A stretch of 64,000 nucleotides of DNA from Ktedonospora formicarum (GTDB lineage: Bacteria > Chloroflexota > Ktedonobacteria > Ktedonobacterales > Ktedonobacteraceae), in the NCBI RefSeq assembly GCF_016587355.1, contig NZ_BNJF01000002.1:1-64000 (forward strand), in the 5' to 3' direction. Each line of letters begins with the position of its first letter. Within the stretch, counting starts at the first letter, position 1. The notes beneath the pieces are model-generated. The model did not search any database. It was not told the origin of the DNA and saw only the letters and a list, made by a program, of their open reading frames with translations. This document shows positions 37,169 to 45,923 of the stretch, piece by piece. A program made the translations under genes and the position numbers.

Positions 37169-38053
37169 TTACTTTTCTTTCCCATTGGGCTCTATTGCAC
37201 TTGACTCACCTACAAATTCAACAATTTTTTGAGCAAGGAGAACCGGTTGATCTTCTGGTACGAACGCGCGTGATTGCGAAACAAATTCCAGGCTGGCATA
37301 AGGAAATGCTTGTTTAAGCCTTCTGGCATTACGGGCCGAAAAGAAAAGGTCGTTCTTACCCCAGACAATCAATACAGGACGCTGATACTGTCGAAATGAT
37401 TTCGCGGCTCCTATTGTAGAGCGATTCGAGACATGCTTGAGAAACTGGATGAGGTCATATCTGATCCCTCTATTACCACTCCGTAGTGCCGAAAAGTAGA
37501 CGTCAAGTGTTGCATCTTCCGCGCGCCGAAGCGAAACGGAGGTCATCAGAAGCCGTTGAGCTCGCTTGGTTTGAAGTACCCATGTGAGGAAGTCCGCAAA
37601 GCGAATTCCAAAGAGCCGCGCTCCCACGACAAGAGGCTGAAGAGGTAGCGGAAAAAAATCCTCAAAGGCATCACAATTCGTCAAAATGAGCCGCGAGATC
37701 CGCTCAGGGTGGTTGGCAATTGTCAACTGACAAATAGCACCACCAGTATCATTTCCAACAAGCGTAATATCATGTATATCTAATGCCTCGAAGCAATCAG
37801 CTATGAGTTGCGCAATTCCTGATGGACGAAGATCAGCATCAGCATGGAGGGGGCTTGTATGAGCTCCAAAAGGTAAATCCAAGGCAATGCAACGAAATTG
37901 CCCTGAAAGGGCAGCAATGACATCACGCCAGAGAGCGCTATTGACCAGCAAACCATGAACGAAAACAAGTATTGGTCCTGTCCCCTCATCCCGATACCGT
38001 ACAACACCTTGTGGGAGAGAGATCTCGCTATTTGTATATAGTGACGCAACCAA
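37169..38053 (-). CDS. Alpha/beta hydrolase with an Asp nucleophile elbow
   Basis: A 294-residue hydrolase. VFVHGLLVNSALWRD holds the oxyanion HG, LVGNDTGGAICQL the nucleophile elbow with Asp in place of Ser (as in haloalkane dehalogenase and epoxide hydrolase relatives), and VLIVWGKNDLFF the acid. The position of the catalytic histidine reads SQSRAFVPEDQP, without a histidine, which is seen in some relatives but makes the mechanism unclear. Start: TTG 38053 after AAGGAGG at ideal spacing; the upstream open extension has no ribosome site. It is followed by no other gene on its strand. Confidence 0.8.
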   Translation of the reverse strand: MVASLYTNSEISLPQGVVRYRDEGTGPILVFVHGLLVNSALWRDVIAALSGQFRCIALDLPFGAHTSPLHADADLRPSGIAQLIADCFEALDIHDITLVGNDTGGAICQLTIANHPERISRLILTNCDAFEDFFPLPLQPLVVGARLFGIRFADFLTWVLQTKRAQRLLMTSVSLRRAEDATLDVYFSALRSGNRGIRYDLIQFLKHVSNRSTIGAAKSFRQYQRPVLIVWGKNDLFFSARNARRLKQAFPYASLEFVSQSRAFVPEDQPVLLAQKIVEFVGESSAIEPNGKEK

Positions 38054-38219
38054 TCTGTTCCTCCTTAGATTCAAGCGTAAATTTGTGTATCGAACATTCA
38101 CATCTCTCCAAAGATTCAATGAATCCTGACATCTGTCCCTCGTGTATTTAGCTTGCCAGAACCTCATGAGATCCTGGCAAGGTGCATAGTCCCTCCGGCG
38201 CAGAATAATCCTTGCAACT

Positions 38220-38522
38220 CTACTCAGGAAGCTTAGCTGCCAGGATATCAACCCTCTCCATGACCATTGAACCTTCAACAAACAGCTCGGAAGCGACCGC
38301 ACGCAACGGCTCTACATTGGCATTGAAGTGGGTTTGTCTCCCTTCTTCGTCTGGAAAAACATCGAAGACAGCATACTTCGAAGGACCCACCCGGGCTGCG
38401 AACCAGGCCGTCGTTGCTGGCTCCTTCTGCACCACTGTCAACGCTGCTTTGAGCTCACGCTCGGCATCCGCCTCTTTTCCTGGCTTCACCTCAAATTGAA
38501 TGAGAAACCCTACAGTAACCAT
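38220..38522 (-). CDS. Antibiotic biosynthesis monooxygenase (ABM) domain protein
   Basis: A 100-residue ferredoxin-like protein of normal ABM length: FLIQFEVKPGKEADAERELK, TAWFAARVGPSKYAVFDVFP, then DEEGRQTHFNANVEPLRAVA with the conserved F-D-x-F and H residues. ABM dimers oxidise quinol-type or other aromatic substrates without cofactor, or degrade haem. ATG 38522 follows AAGGAG. It overlaps the end of the SDR remnant upstream by 13 bp, and both probably formed one operon before the SDR decayed. Confidence 0.8.
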   Translation of the reverse strand: MVTVGFLIQFEVKPGKEADAERELKAALTVVQKEPATTAWFAARVGPSKYAVFDVFPDEEGRQTHFNANVEPLRAVASELFVEGSMVMERVDILAAKLPE

Positions 38523-38926
38523 ATGTTCTTTTCTCCTTTTTCTTTTTTCACAAGCATACGCGGTAGGAGCGCCTTGTCGAGTCGAACGGCCGCTAGCACG
38601 TTGACATTGAATGCCTGCTGCCACTCTGCGTCTTCGATAGCCTGTAATCCGGTGGCATGAAACAATTGCTGCGTTGCGGCGGCATTGTTGACTAGAATAT
38701 CGATTGCACCAAGCTTCGTCAGTGCCTGCCCACTAGATACTGTACCCCTCAACTGTGCCGAGATTAGCTTGCACGAACGAGGCATCTGGTGAAAAGGTCT
38801 CCCTATTAGAGCAAGCAGATGTCAGCACGGCGGCCCTTCTTCCAGAAGATACTGCACAATTGCGGCACCAACGCCACTCGTCCCTCCCGTCACAACGGCC
38901 TGCTTCCCGCTGAGAGTCTTTATCAC
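38510..38926 (-). pseudogene. Short-chain dehydrogenase remnant
   Basis: Start at GTG 38926 after AAGGA. Frame 1 reads TLSGKQAVVTGGTSGVGAAI (NAD(P) loop TGGTSGVG) then breaks. A second frame reads AAVLTSACSNRETFSPDASF and VQANLGTVEG, and a third LGAIDILVNNAA to VLAAVRLDKALLPRMLVK. Two frameshifts (near 38835 and 38745) thus split the N-terminal half. The C-terminal half with the SxxYxxxK site is missing; the frame ends at 38510 in the ABM gene's start. It is a dead SDR. Confidence 0.75.
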
Positions 38927-38965
38927 ATGATTTCCTTTTCGTTGAAAATGTTTGTTTGTAATTTT

Positions 38966-39486
38966 TCAGGATTTCTGACCGTTGTGGAATGCTGCGGCAT
39001 GCTCAATAGCCCATTCGGCAAAGGTCAGGGGGGGACGGCCTAGCACCTGCTCCACTGTACTTGAAATGGGCATCTCTGGCTGGCTACTGAGGCCTGACCA
39101 GAATCCGATCATTCTGTCAGGGACATCCTCCGGGAGACCCTGAGCAAGCATTGTCTGGCGGAACTGCTCTGGAGAGACCTCTTCCCAACGCAAATCTTTG
39201 TCGAGAGCCGCGCCCTGCTCGCAGCAAGCTTCAGCAGTTCAACAGTCGCGGCCCCAGCCGTGGCATCGCCCAGGGCACGTGGGCTGATGAAGACTGCATC
39301 AACACCATAGAGTGCTGACGCCAATGTTTGTGGGTGGGAAGGATGACCTTCTACCACACGAGCGCCTGTGGGCAGCGCGGCCGTAACCAGATGGCGAGTG
39401 ACCGCGACGACGTTCTCACCGCCATTGACCAACAACCTCACCACCTCGCGACCAACATTTCCCGTTGCTCCGGTAACCAGGATCAT
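38966..39486 (-). pseudogene. NmrA-like NAD(P)-binding protein with internal deletion
   Basis: The N-terminal frame starts MILVTGATGNVGREVVRLL (GxxGxxG loop) and runs to TVELLKLAAS. The second frame picks up at EQGAALDKDLRWEEVSPEQF and ends LTFAEWAIEHAAAFHNG. Relative to an intact relative in this window (41356-42288), about 90 central residues are missing and the joint is out of frame. The gene is inactive. It is head-to-tail with the decayed SDR, so the whole small redox operon is decaying. Confidence 0.75.
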
Positions 39487-39724
39487 AGCAAACTCCTCTC
39501 ATCTGAAAAGGGAACTCCACGATGATGAAATAACAATCTGTGTATTTCAAGCCTTTTCGAAGAAGAGACACGGTTATGACGACCATCACTTTCGTCATCA
39601 TATAGAAAGAGGGTTGAATGAGCTGATTTGGGACAGAAATTCTGGCTGATTTTGCCTATAATCGATCTAAAGAGTAATAGAAACTTAGGCAACCCTCCCC
39701 CGCACAAGATTGCTTATCTTATTC

Positions 39725-39779
39725 GCGCCAGAAGACCGCTGTGCTTCACCCATGGGGATGAATGGCGCGGATATGATAA
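39725..39779. mobile_element. Solo left-end relic of the TnpB transposon
   Basis: This 55-bp block matches the left end of the intact element at 50309-50363. Both copies have GCGCCA...TGGCGC ends 44 bp apart and share the flank GGATATGATAA in the same orientation, but the core is inverted: the copy here is the reverse complement of the other with one mismatch. No transposase is adjacent. Confidence 0.7.
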
Positions 39780-40026
39780 ACCCCCATCACCCACGATCCC
39801 TTTGGTTGCATTCTGGGATTGTCCATGACGAATAAGATACAAGTTGGTCATTTATGATTTACCCCATTTCTCAATATAAGAGTTCATTGAGGTAATTATA
39901 CGGATATTAGCGAGATACATCTAATATTTTGGTATCTAAATAACCAAAACCTGCAATACTGAGAGGGAATGGTACAGAGAGCTGCACACAGGGGCAAGGT
40001 GAGATAACCAAAGTTCACCGAAGAAT

Positions 40027-40073
40027 ATCAGCACCATGTTTGACTTCGGTATTGCGTCAAACACGGTGCTGAT
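40027..40073. terminator. 18-bp inverted repeat past the AraC gene
   Basis: Arms 40027-40044 and 40056-40073 match at 17 of 18 positions (ATCAGCACC...GTTTGAC). The hairpin is 31 bp beyond the stop of the minus-strand AraC gene and may end its transcript; no T run follows. Confidence 0.5.
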
Positions 40074-40103
40074 AACGCTGTCATCGACTTTACACGCTCT
40101 CAA

Positions 40104-41039
40104 TCACGTCGTGGAGAATGTCTCCCCAAACTTACGGTACTTAGCCGGGGGCATGCCAACCTCTCGCTTGAAGGCTTTATGGAAAGCCACTTCTGACTCG
40201 TAGCCGAGAAGCTCCGCGATCATTTCCACCTTGACATTGTTTTTAAGCAAACGGGTCGCTTTGTGCATTCGCCAACGGGTCAGATACTTGATAGGAGGCT
40301 CACCTACCAGACGCGTAAAGCGAGCAGAGAAGACCGCACGGGAAAGACCCACTGCCGCTGCCAGTTCCTCCACCTTCCACCCCCGTTCAGCCGATTGATG
40401 AATCAAGCCAAGAGCCTTGCTGATGGCTGGATCACGTAGTGCTGCTAACCATCCTCTAGAAGCTCCCGCTTGCTGCTCTACCCAGACTCTGATGATGTGA
40501 ATGAAAAGCAGTTCTGTGAAACGCCTGAGCATCACTTCGGTGCCCAGCCGTGGTGCGGCTGCTTCACGTGCGATCAGTTGGACAATCTCGGTGAAGCCCG
40601 GCACCGTGCGGCCCTGTTCAACAGGAATGTGAATCACGTTGGGTAAGCTGTGCAGCAAGGTAAAGGCACCAGGATGCCCCAAATGGAATGCCCCACAGAG
40701 TACAGCCCTTTCTATTTCCTCAGATGTCTCAGGGAAACTCTGATAGTGCTTCTGCGAATCATAGTCCACATGCAGAACTTGAGTCAGAGGCGAAGTCAGT
40801 TTGTCGCCGATGGAGTGAGCATGCCCGAAAGGGAAGAGCAAAACAGCTCCATCCTCGATCCGCAGAGGCGTCGGATCCCCTTTGAGAGTGAGGTAGCCTC
40901 CACCAAAGCTACCAAGGAGATGAAAAATCATATCTTGGCTGGCTACAAATTGATAACGCCAAGGAGGGGCAAGCTCTCTGCGTGCAGAGAGCCACCCTTT
41001 CAGTTCGAGAGTATTCAGGACATCTGTGAGCACGTCCAC
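40104..41039 (-). CDS. AraC family transcriptional regulator with cupin sensor domain
   Basis: A 311-residue regulator. The N-terminal cupin-like part (LLGSFGGGYLTLKGDPTPL, VLLFPFGHAHSIGD) is of the AraC-type ligand-binding kind. The C-terminal double helix-turn-helix reads WKVEELAAAVGLSRAVFSAR and AELLGYESEVAFHKAFKREV, ending GMPPAKYRK. GTG 41039 follows AAAGGAG. It is divergent from the NmrA-like gene at 41356 and likely regulates it. A 7-bp inverted repeat lies upstream. Confidence 0.88.
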   Translation of the reverse strand: MDVLTDVLNTLELKGWLSARRELAPPWRYQFVASQDMIFHLLGSFGGGYLTLKGDPTPLRIEDGAVLLFPFGHAHSIGDKLTSPLTQVLHVDYDSQKHYQSFPETSEEIERAVLCGAFHLGHPGAFTLLHSLPNVIHIPVEQGRTVPGFTEIVQLIAREAAAPRLGTEVMLRRFTELLFIHIIRVWVEQQAGASRGWLAALRDPAISKALGLIHQSAERGWKVEELAAAVGLSRAVFSARFTRLVGEPPIKYLTRWRMHKATRLLKNNVKVEMIAELLGYESEVAFHKAFKREVGMPPAKYRKFGETFSTT

Positions 41040-41074
41040 GCTCAGCTCCTTTGAGACGATTAGACAACTATTTA

Positions 41075-41097
41075 AGACAATGTAGCATAGATTGTCT
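41075..41097. promoter_or_regulatory. Inverted repeat in the AraC/NmrA divergent region
   Basis: AGACAAT (41075-41081) and ATTGTCT (41091-41097) form a 7-9-7 dyad 36 bp upstream of the AraC start. It could be the AraC operator; no direct evidence. Confidence 0.35.
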
Positions 41098-41355
41098 CTT
41101 CTTTCAAGAATATACTCCTTCTATCGAGAAGATCACACGGTCCCGCAAGAGTCGAGCCTGATTATGAGATTGCGGCTCAGCACAGAGGACAGTGACCGAG
41201 AAAAGTATTGATGGAAACATCCCATAGACAATTTGAAGTTATCTACTCAAGAGTAAAGCACAGCAGGGGAGTATTGTTCACATGAGAGGGCTTTTCAAGA
41301 GGCGCTTCTTTCTTTCTTTCTAGACTATACAAATCCTGCTGGCGAGGAGGGCATC

Positions 41356-42288
41356 ATGATTCTTGTGACAGGTGCAAATGGCCTGGCCGGTTCTGCTATG
41401 ATCCGTGAGTTCGCACGTCAGAGTTATCCTGTGAAGGCACTCGTCAGGAGCCGCAGATCGGCACAGGCATTAGAGGCATTAACTGCAGTGGATTTGGTAG
41501 AAGGTGACATGCTGCACCCTGAGACACTCACAAACGCGCTCTCAGGGGTAGACCGTGTTTTGCTGATCTCTTCTCCCAACCAGCAAATGATGGAGACACA
41601 ATGCACGTTCATCGACGCTGCCAAAAAGGCAGGCGTTCGCCACATTATCAAGCTTTCCGGCGTGACGACGTCATTGGATTCATCCTTTCTCTTTTCGCGG
41701 ATGCACGCAGAAATCTCGCGCTATCTCGAACAATCCGGGCTTGGCTGGACCTTCTTGCGCCCCAGCCAGTTCATGACGGAGTACTTGCGGGAAGTACCCA
41801 CTATCGTCGCCGAACGTGCGTTTTTCCTCCCTTTCGAGGAAGCAAAACTCGCCCCGGTGGATCTGGAAGATATCGCCAAAGCCGCCTTTGCGCTGCTGAC
41901 TCAACCCGAGCATGAGGGCAAGACCTATATGATGTCGGGTCCAGAAGCACTGAACATGACAGAGATTGCCGAACAGATCTCCCTTGCCACAGGATCGACT
42001 GTTCGCTATGTCAACATCTCTCCGGAAGAAAGGAAGCAAGCCCAGCTTACGGCAGGCATTCCCGCCTACATTGTAGATGCACTCGATATGCAGTCAAGCT
42101 TGCGTCGAGAAGGCAATGGTGAAGAAGTGGTACATCTTGAGACGCATACCACGTTGGGCATTCGCCCCACCCCCTTTGCCGAGTTCGCGCATCGCCATGC
42201 CGCCGATTTTCTCGGAACATCAGCGTGGGGAGCGGCTCAAAATGGACAGAAGCATCCTCTAGATCTGCGGACGCTGCCATCTGCTTGA
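41356..42288 (+). CDS. NmrA-like NAD(P)-binding oxidoreductase
   Basis: A 310-residue atypical SDR. It starts MILVTGANGLAGSAMIREF with the GxxGxxG loop, followed by VKALVRSRRS (NADP-type arginines), VEGDMLHP and HIIKLSGVTT. GLGWTFLRPSQFMTEYL is typical of NmrA/quinone-oxidoreductase-2-like proteins, which act as redox sensors or quinone reductases and often lack a catalytic tyrosine. GGAGGG precedes the ATG. It is divergent from the AraC gene and followed 174 bp later by an SDR on the same strand. It is the intact counterpart of the deleted gene at 38966-39486. Confidence 0.87.
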   Translation: MILVTGANGLAGSAMIREFARQSYPVKALVRSRRSAQALEALTAVDLVEGDMLHPETLTNALSGVDRVLLISSPNQQMMETQCTFIDAAKKAGVRHIIKLSGVTTSLDSSFLFSRMHAEISRYLEQSGLGWTFLRPSQFMTEYLREVPTIVAERAFFLPFEEAKLAPVDLEDIAKAAFALLTQPEHEGKTYMMSGPEALNMTEIAEQISLATGSTVRYVNISPEERKQAQLTAGIPAYIVDALDMQSSLRREGNGEEVVHLETHTTLGIRPTPFAEFAHRHAADFLGTSAWGAAQNGQKHPLDLRTLPSA

Positions 42289-42462
42289 TATCGAGTGGAT
42301 GTTTGCCGTTCAAGCAGCACTGCATGGGATGCATTTATAGAGTACCAGCTTAGTTTGACGCTCGTCTCAAGTAAGAGGAGCATGGCTCCTGGAGAGAATG
42401 AGGCAACAAGCCTATATATGTGTTTTTCAAAAGGATATCAGGAGGTCCAAAAGGAGTGTGTT

Positions 42463-43230
42463 ATGAATGAACCAAGTCAGACACGGCGTTTACAGGGCAA
42501 AAATGTGGTCGTCATCGGAGCTAGTCGTGGTCTGGGGCGTAGCATTGTGGCTGCGGTTTACGCTGAAGGCGCCCAAGTACTTGCCGTAGCCAGATCAGCC
42601 GAGCCACTTAATCAACTCGCCTCTGCATTTCCAGGAGTGCAGATCCTCACAGTGGACGCGACGGAGGAGGGTGCTCCAGTACAGGTGTTTGAGAGGCTCG
42701 TGCCCGATATCCTCGTTGTTTGTGCGGGGTCCATCCCTCATATGGCGCCCCTGGTGGAGCAAACGTGGGAGCAGTTTTCCCGCAACTGGCACAGTGATGT
42801 GAAGCTGTCCTTGCTCTTCTCACAAGCAGCCTTGACCACACCGTTGCCTACCGGAGCAACCGTGATTCTCATCTCTAGCGGCGCTGCTATGGGGGATTCG
42901 CCGCTTTCAGGTGGCTATGCAGGGGCCAAGCGCATGCAAATGTTTCTAGCGAAGTATGCTCAGAAGGAATCCGATCGCTTGCATCTCAGTTTACGCTTTC
43001 TCGCGCTTGCACCGGGGGGGATTATGCCAGAGACAGACCTTGGCAAGGCGGCAATCGAAGCTTACGCGTCCTCTCTCGGTCTATCACCTGCAGACTTTCT
43101 TAAAAACAGGGGCGCGATGCCGACAACAGAAGATGTAGCTCATGCAGTTGTCGAATGTGCAAGCGATCCACAGGAGAGAGCAGGAAAAGCGTTCCTGGTT
43201 TCTGGAGTGGGAATCAAGCGTTTGCCATAG
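42463..43230 (+). CDS. Short-chain dehydrogenase/reductase
   Basis: A 255-residue SDR with the loop VVVIGASRGLGRSIV (G-x-S-R-G-x-G), the LVVCAGS strand, the catalytic serine in ILISSGAA and YAGAKRM as the YxxxK pair. The C-terminus (MPTTEDVAHAVVECASDP... GVGIKRLP) is complete. ATG 42463 was chosen because AAGGAGTG lies just upstream; the frame is open from 42295 without a ribosome site. It probably shares the AraC-controlled transcript with the NmrA-like gene. Substrate unknown. Confidence 0.85.
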   Translation: MNEPSQTRRLQGKNVVVIGASRGLGRSIVAAVYAEGAQVLAVARSAEPLNQLASAFPGVQILTVDATEEGAPVQVFERLVPDILVVCAGSIPHMAPLVEQTWEQFSRNWHSDVKLSLLFSQAALTTPLPTGATVILISSGAAMGDSPLSGGYAGAKRMQMFLAKYAQKESDRLHLSLRFLALAPGGIMPETDLGKAAIEAYASSLGLSPADFLKNRGAMPTTEDVAHAVVECASDPQERAGKAFLVSGVGIKRLP

Positions 43231-43924
43231 ACCATGCCAACTTCGCTGAGTACCAACGTCACACTACACGTCATTCTGGATCAGATCTCCTGACGTCACA
43301 GGGTTTCTCTTATGTCTGAGAGAACCCTAGGGAAGCTATGCTCTCACAATCAACATCTACCTAATTTGTGATTGTCACTCTCTATACTACCATTATCATC
43401 TAGAGTTTGAGCATTGGCATTGATAACGTCGATTTGGCTCGCATCCACTTTTATATCTGGAAGCTTGGAGACAACGGTGATTATTCGTGCCTGTATGCTC
43501 ACAACGTTTTTTCTGGCCGTTACGGTGGAGTGAAGAGCCAGTATAGTTGGCTATGGATACGCCAGCTAGCACAAGCAGATGTTCCCAGCTTGTGTTCGCT
43601 CAGTATCCAGGTGGGATTGCATGTGTCTCACGCTTTGAGTTCATCGAGCACATTTATTTGCAGACACCACCTCTGCAAGTAAATAAATGCATGACCCTTC
43701 AACCTTGCCCTTCAATGCTCATCTGTTATGAGGAAACAGTATTCGATGTGATCGCTTTGAATACTTATACCCATTTTTGATCGATGGGAGAATAGTTTCC
43801 AATCTCTGAGTTGATTGTCGTTCCGAAAGAACGAATGTTTTCTCAGGAATTGGAAGAATTTCTTCCGCTCCTGGGGCAATATGTCCACCTTGAAACAATT
43901 TCTAGGAACAGAGAGAAGGTCAAT
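43231..43924. other. Gap with a terminator-like hairpin
   Basis: AGGGTTTCTCT (43300-43310) pairs with AGAGAACCCT (43319-43328) with one bulge and may end the SDR transcript. The rest has open frames of 77-91 codons without ribosome sites or recognisable content, so no gene is called. Confidence 0.4.
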
Positions 43925-44089
43925 ATGTCCAAGCCGGGTGAGAAGGCAGCCGCAGAACTGCGGGCCCAGGCGCTGTCTGCTTCTCTGAAAGCGAACACGC
44001 TGGAGAAGGAGGGCGACGCTGCGGGCGCGAAGGTGTTGCGTGACAAGGCTACGCAACTGCACAAGCAGGCGAGCGGAGAGAGCGAATAG
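43925..44089 (+). CDS. Small charged helical protein
   Basis: A 54-residue protein, rich in Ala, Lys and Glu (KPGEKAAAELRAQALSASLK, then GDAAGAKVLRDKATQLHKQA). It is predicted to be helical, possibly a short coiled coil or TPR-like hairpin. AGAAGG sits 6 bp before the ATG, and a hairpin closes the gene at 44132-44177, so it looks like a real monocistronic gene. No family was recognised. Confidence 0.55.
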   Translation: MSKPGEKAAAELRAQALSASLKANTLEKEGDAAGAKVLRDKATQLHKQASGESE

Positions 44090-44131
44090 TCGTCGACTTC
44101 TCCGTGTAGTCAGCAGCATCAACAAGTAGGA

Positions 44132-44177
44132 GAGGTGAGTGGCCCAGACAGAAAAACTTGTCTAGGCCACTCACCTC
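44132..44177 (+). terminator. 13-bp hairpin after the small protein gene
   Basis: GAGGTGAGTGGCC (44132-44144) pairs with GGCCACTCACCTC (44165-44177); CAGAC/GTCT inside the loop extends the stem. No strong T run follows, so it may be a bidirectional or rho-assisted terminator. Confidence 0.55.
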
Positions 44178-44588
44178 CCCTGTCTTCCACTTCATAGCTC
44201 TTTCACCTCACAATAAAGCCCTCTGTATTTCCAGCGACGGCATCCAGAGGACAAAGTGGAGATCCTTACCCGAGATGCTGGCCTCTCAGGTACATCTGTG
44301 GGCAACGCTCCTGGTAGTAGGATTGCCGACCGCTCCATCTGGAGCTCTGTGGCTCCCCAAAACATGAAGCATATAACCAATTTCCCTTGTTTTTGTTGAC
44401 AAAACAAAGAACAGACTCTCAACTACTTGAAGCATTCTGGGGGCTTTCAACGCACTCCCCGACCAGCGTACCGAGAACGCAAACCGCTTCTTCGCGCTTC
44501 ATGTTGATCCTGGTCTATTCATACGTAAGGGCCTTTCCCAAACAAAAAAGATCACCATATTGACAATGGCTTTTGCATGAGCTACGAT
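44178..44588 (+). promoter_or_regulatory. Gap with a promoter at its right end
   Basis: No gene seen. TTGACA (44560-44565), a 17-bp spacer and TACGAT (44583-44588) form a good promoter that would start about 30 bp before the 18-codon frame at 44626 and feed the hydrolase at 44780. Confidence 0.6.
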
Positions 44589-44625
44589 GCGATTCTACAA
44601 CACAAGCGAAAGGAGGTGCATAGAG

Positions 44626-44682
44626 ATGGTTCAAAAAATTCACTCTTACGCGAGGCTCTTCTGTGCATCTCGCTGTCACTGA
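44626..44682 (+). CDS. 18-codon leader-like frame with near-perfect RBS
   Basis: AAAGGAGGTG (44611-44620) lies 5 bp before ATG 44626, the best ribosome site in this region, and the frame reads MVQKIHSYARLFCASRCH then TGA. The next gene, the hydrolase at GTG 44780, has a poor ribosome site. The peptide could be a translated leader or the 5' remnant of a broken gene; the sequence alone cannot decide. Confidence 0.4.
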   Translation: MVQKIHSYARLFCASRCH

Positions 44683-44779
44683 CACATTTGCACATCATAC
44701 CTATTATTGGTATCTATTAGCCTCTTTCATTCTCCATTACACCGTTAAGATCATATCCTTTGTAAAGAAAGAGACTTTC

Positions 44780-45610
44780 GTGACAGAATTCACATCAAAC
44801 ACTGGCTTCCTGGATGTGCAGGAAGCTCCCTTGTATTATGAAGTTGCCGGTCAGGGTCCGGCGCTGCTTTTGATCCATGCGGGCATCGCAGATCACCGGA
44901 TGTGGGATGAACAATTTGCGGTTTTTGCTCAGCAGTATCGGACCATTCGCTACGATCAGCATTCCTATGGCCAATCTCGGGTTCCTGCTAGGCCGTTTGC
45001 CTTTTATGAAGATCCTGCTGCGCTTCTGCGGCATCTCGGTATTGAGAAGGCTCATGTGATCGGAGCCTCGTTTGGCGGCAAGGTTGCGCTCGATTTCGCG
45101 CTTGCCCATCCTGAGATGATTGATTCACTTCTTCTGGTTGCCCCTGACATCAGCGGTTATCCTCCATCTGAAGAGATACGGCGCTTTGGCGAGGAAGAGG
45201 AAGCCTTGCTGGAACGCGGTGATGTCGAGGGCGCGACTGAACTGAACCTGCGAATGTGGGTCGATGGTTCACGACGCACTCCCGACCAGGTGGACCCGCT
45301 TGTTCGCCGGAGAGTACATGACATGCAATATCATGCCTTTACTATTCCAACTCCTGAGGGCGCAGAGGTGATAGCTCTCGATCCACCAGCTGCCCAGCGC
45401 CTGGCAGAGCTTCATATGCCCACACTCGTCCTTGTTGGTGATTACGATGTTCCTCAAAAACTGGTCATTGCTCAGGAGCTTACAACGTGCATCACCGGAG
45501 CACAGCAAAAGACTGTGTCAGGCGCTGGTCACATGCTGAGCATGGAGCAGCCAGAATTGTTCACCAGCACTGTTTTAGAGTTCTTGAACACACAGGAGCG
45601 TAGGATGTAG
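44780..45610 (+). CDS. Alpha/beta hydrolase
   Basis: A 276-residue hydrolase. LLLIHAGIADHRMWDEQF is the oxyanion-hole region (HA in place of HG), VIGASFGGKVALDFA the nucleophile elbow with Ser, VLVGDYDVPQK the acid and VSGAGHMLSMEQP the histidine. The triad is complete. Similar proteins include C-C hydrolases and lactonases such as 3-oxoadipate enol-lactonase; the substrate cannot be deduced. GTG 44780 is the likely start, where homology begins (MTEFTSNTGFLDVQEAPLYY). The open frame from 44663 is probably leader. A promoter lies at 44560-44588. Confidence 0.83.
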   Translation: MTEFTSNTGFLDVQEAPLYYEVAGQGPALLLIHAGIADHRMWDEQFAVFAQQYRTIRYDQHSYGQSRVPARPFAFYEDPAALLRHLGIEKAHVIGASFGGKVALDFALAHPEMIDSLLLVAPDISGYPPSEEIRRFGEEEEALLERGDVEGATELNLRMWVDGSRRTPDQVDPLVRRRVHDMQYHAFTIPTPEGAEVIALDPPAAQRLAELHMPTLVLVGDYDVPQKLVIAQELTTCITGAQQKTVSGAGHMLSMEQPELFTSTVLEFLNTQERRM

Positions 45611-45671
45611 CAAGATATTACAGCCTGACTCCATATGCCCAATCGGGGTCCCGACATTTTTTCGGTATAGA

Positions 45672-45745
45672 CCCATGAGTATGAATGAACCGGACTATAA
45701 CGCTAAGCGCTTAGCGTTATAGTCCGGTTCATTCATACTCATGGG
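45672..45745. repeat. Perfect 74-bp palindrome without spacer
   Basis: Positions 45672-45708 and 45709-45745 are exact reverse complements: 37-bp arms centred on AAGCGCTT, outer ends CCCATGAG/CTCATGGG. It lies between two convergent genes (hydrolase end 45610, LLM oxidoreductase end 45924). It could act as a bidirectional terminator, but has no T tract and no loop. No gene is seen in 45611-45923. Confidence 0.9.
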
Positions 45746-45923
45746 CCTGCTCCCATCTCAATCCCACTTGAGCTCAACTTTTCTGAAAGGGGAAACATCA
45801 GCGGTGGCTACTTGGCCCGATAGTTATTGGTTGGCCTTTCTTGAAAAAGTAAGAGAAGATCAGCAATCAAAGGTTCCACTGATGATCGGAAGTTCACAAG
45901 GGAGCTGACCTCACGTGGTGTAT

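Larger units (their letters stand above)
39487..40103. other. Gap with a transposon-end relic and a long hairpin
   Basis: No gene seen. It contains the 44-bp left-end relic at 39725-39768 and the 18-bp inverted repeat at 40027-40073, both listed separately. The rest is AT-rich. Confidence 0.5.

Noticed and set aside
43407..43780. Two overlapping plus-strand frames of 77-91 codons
   Set aside because: No initiation signals and no family resemblance; composition typical of noncoding DNA.
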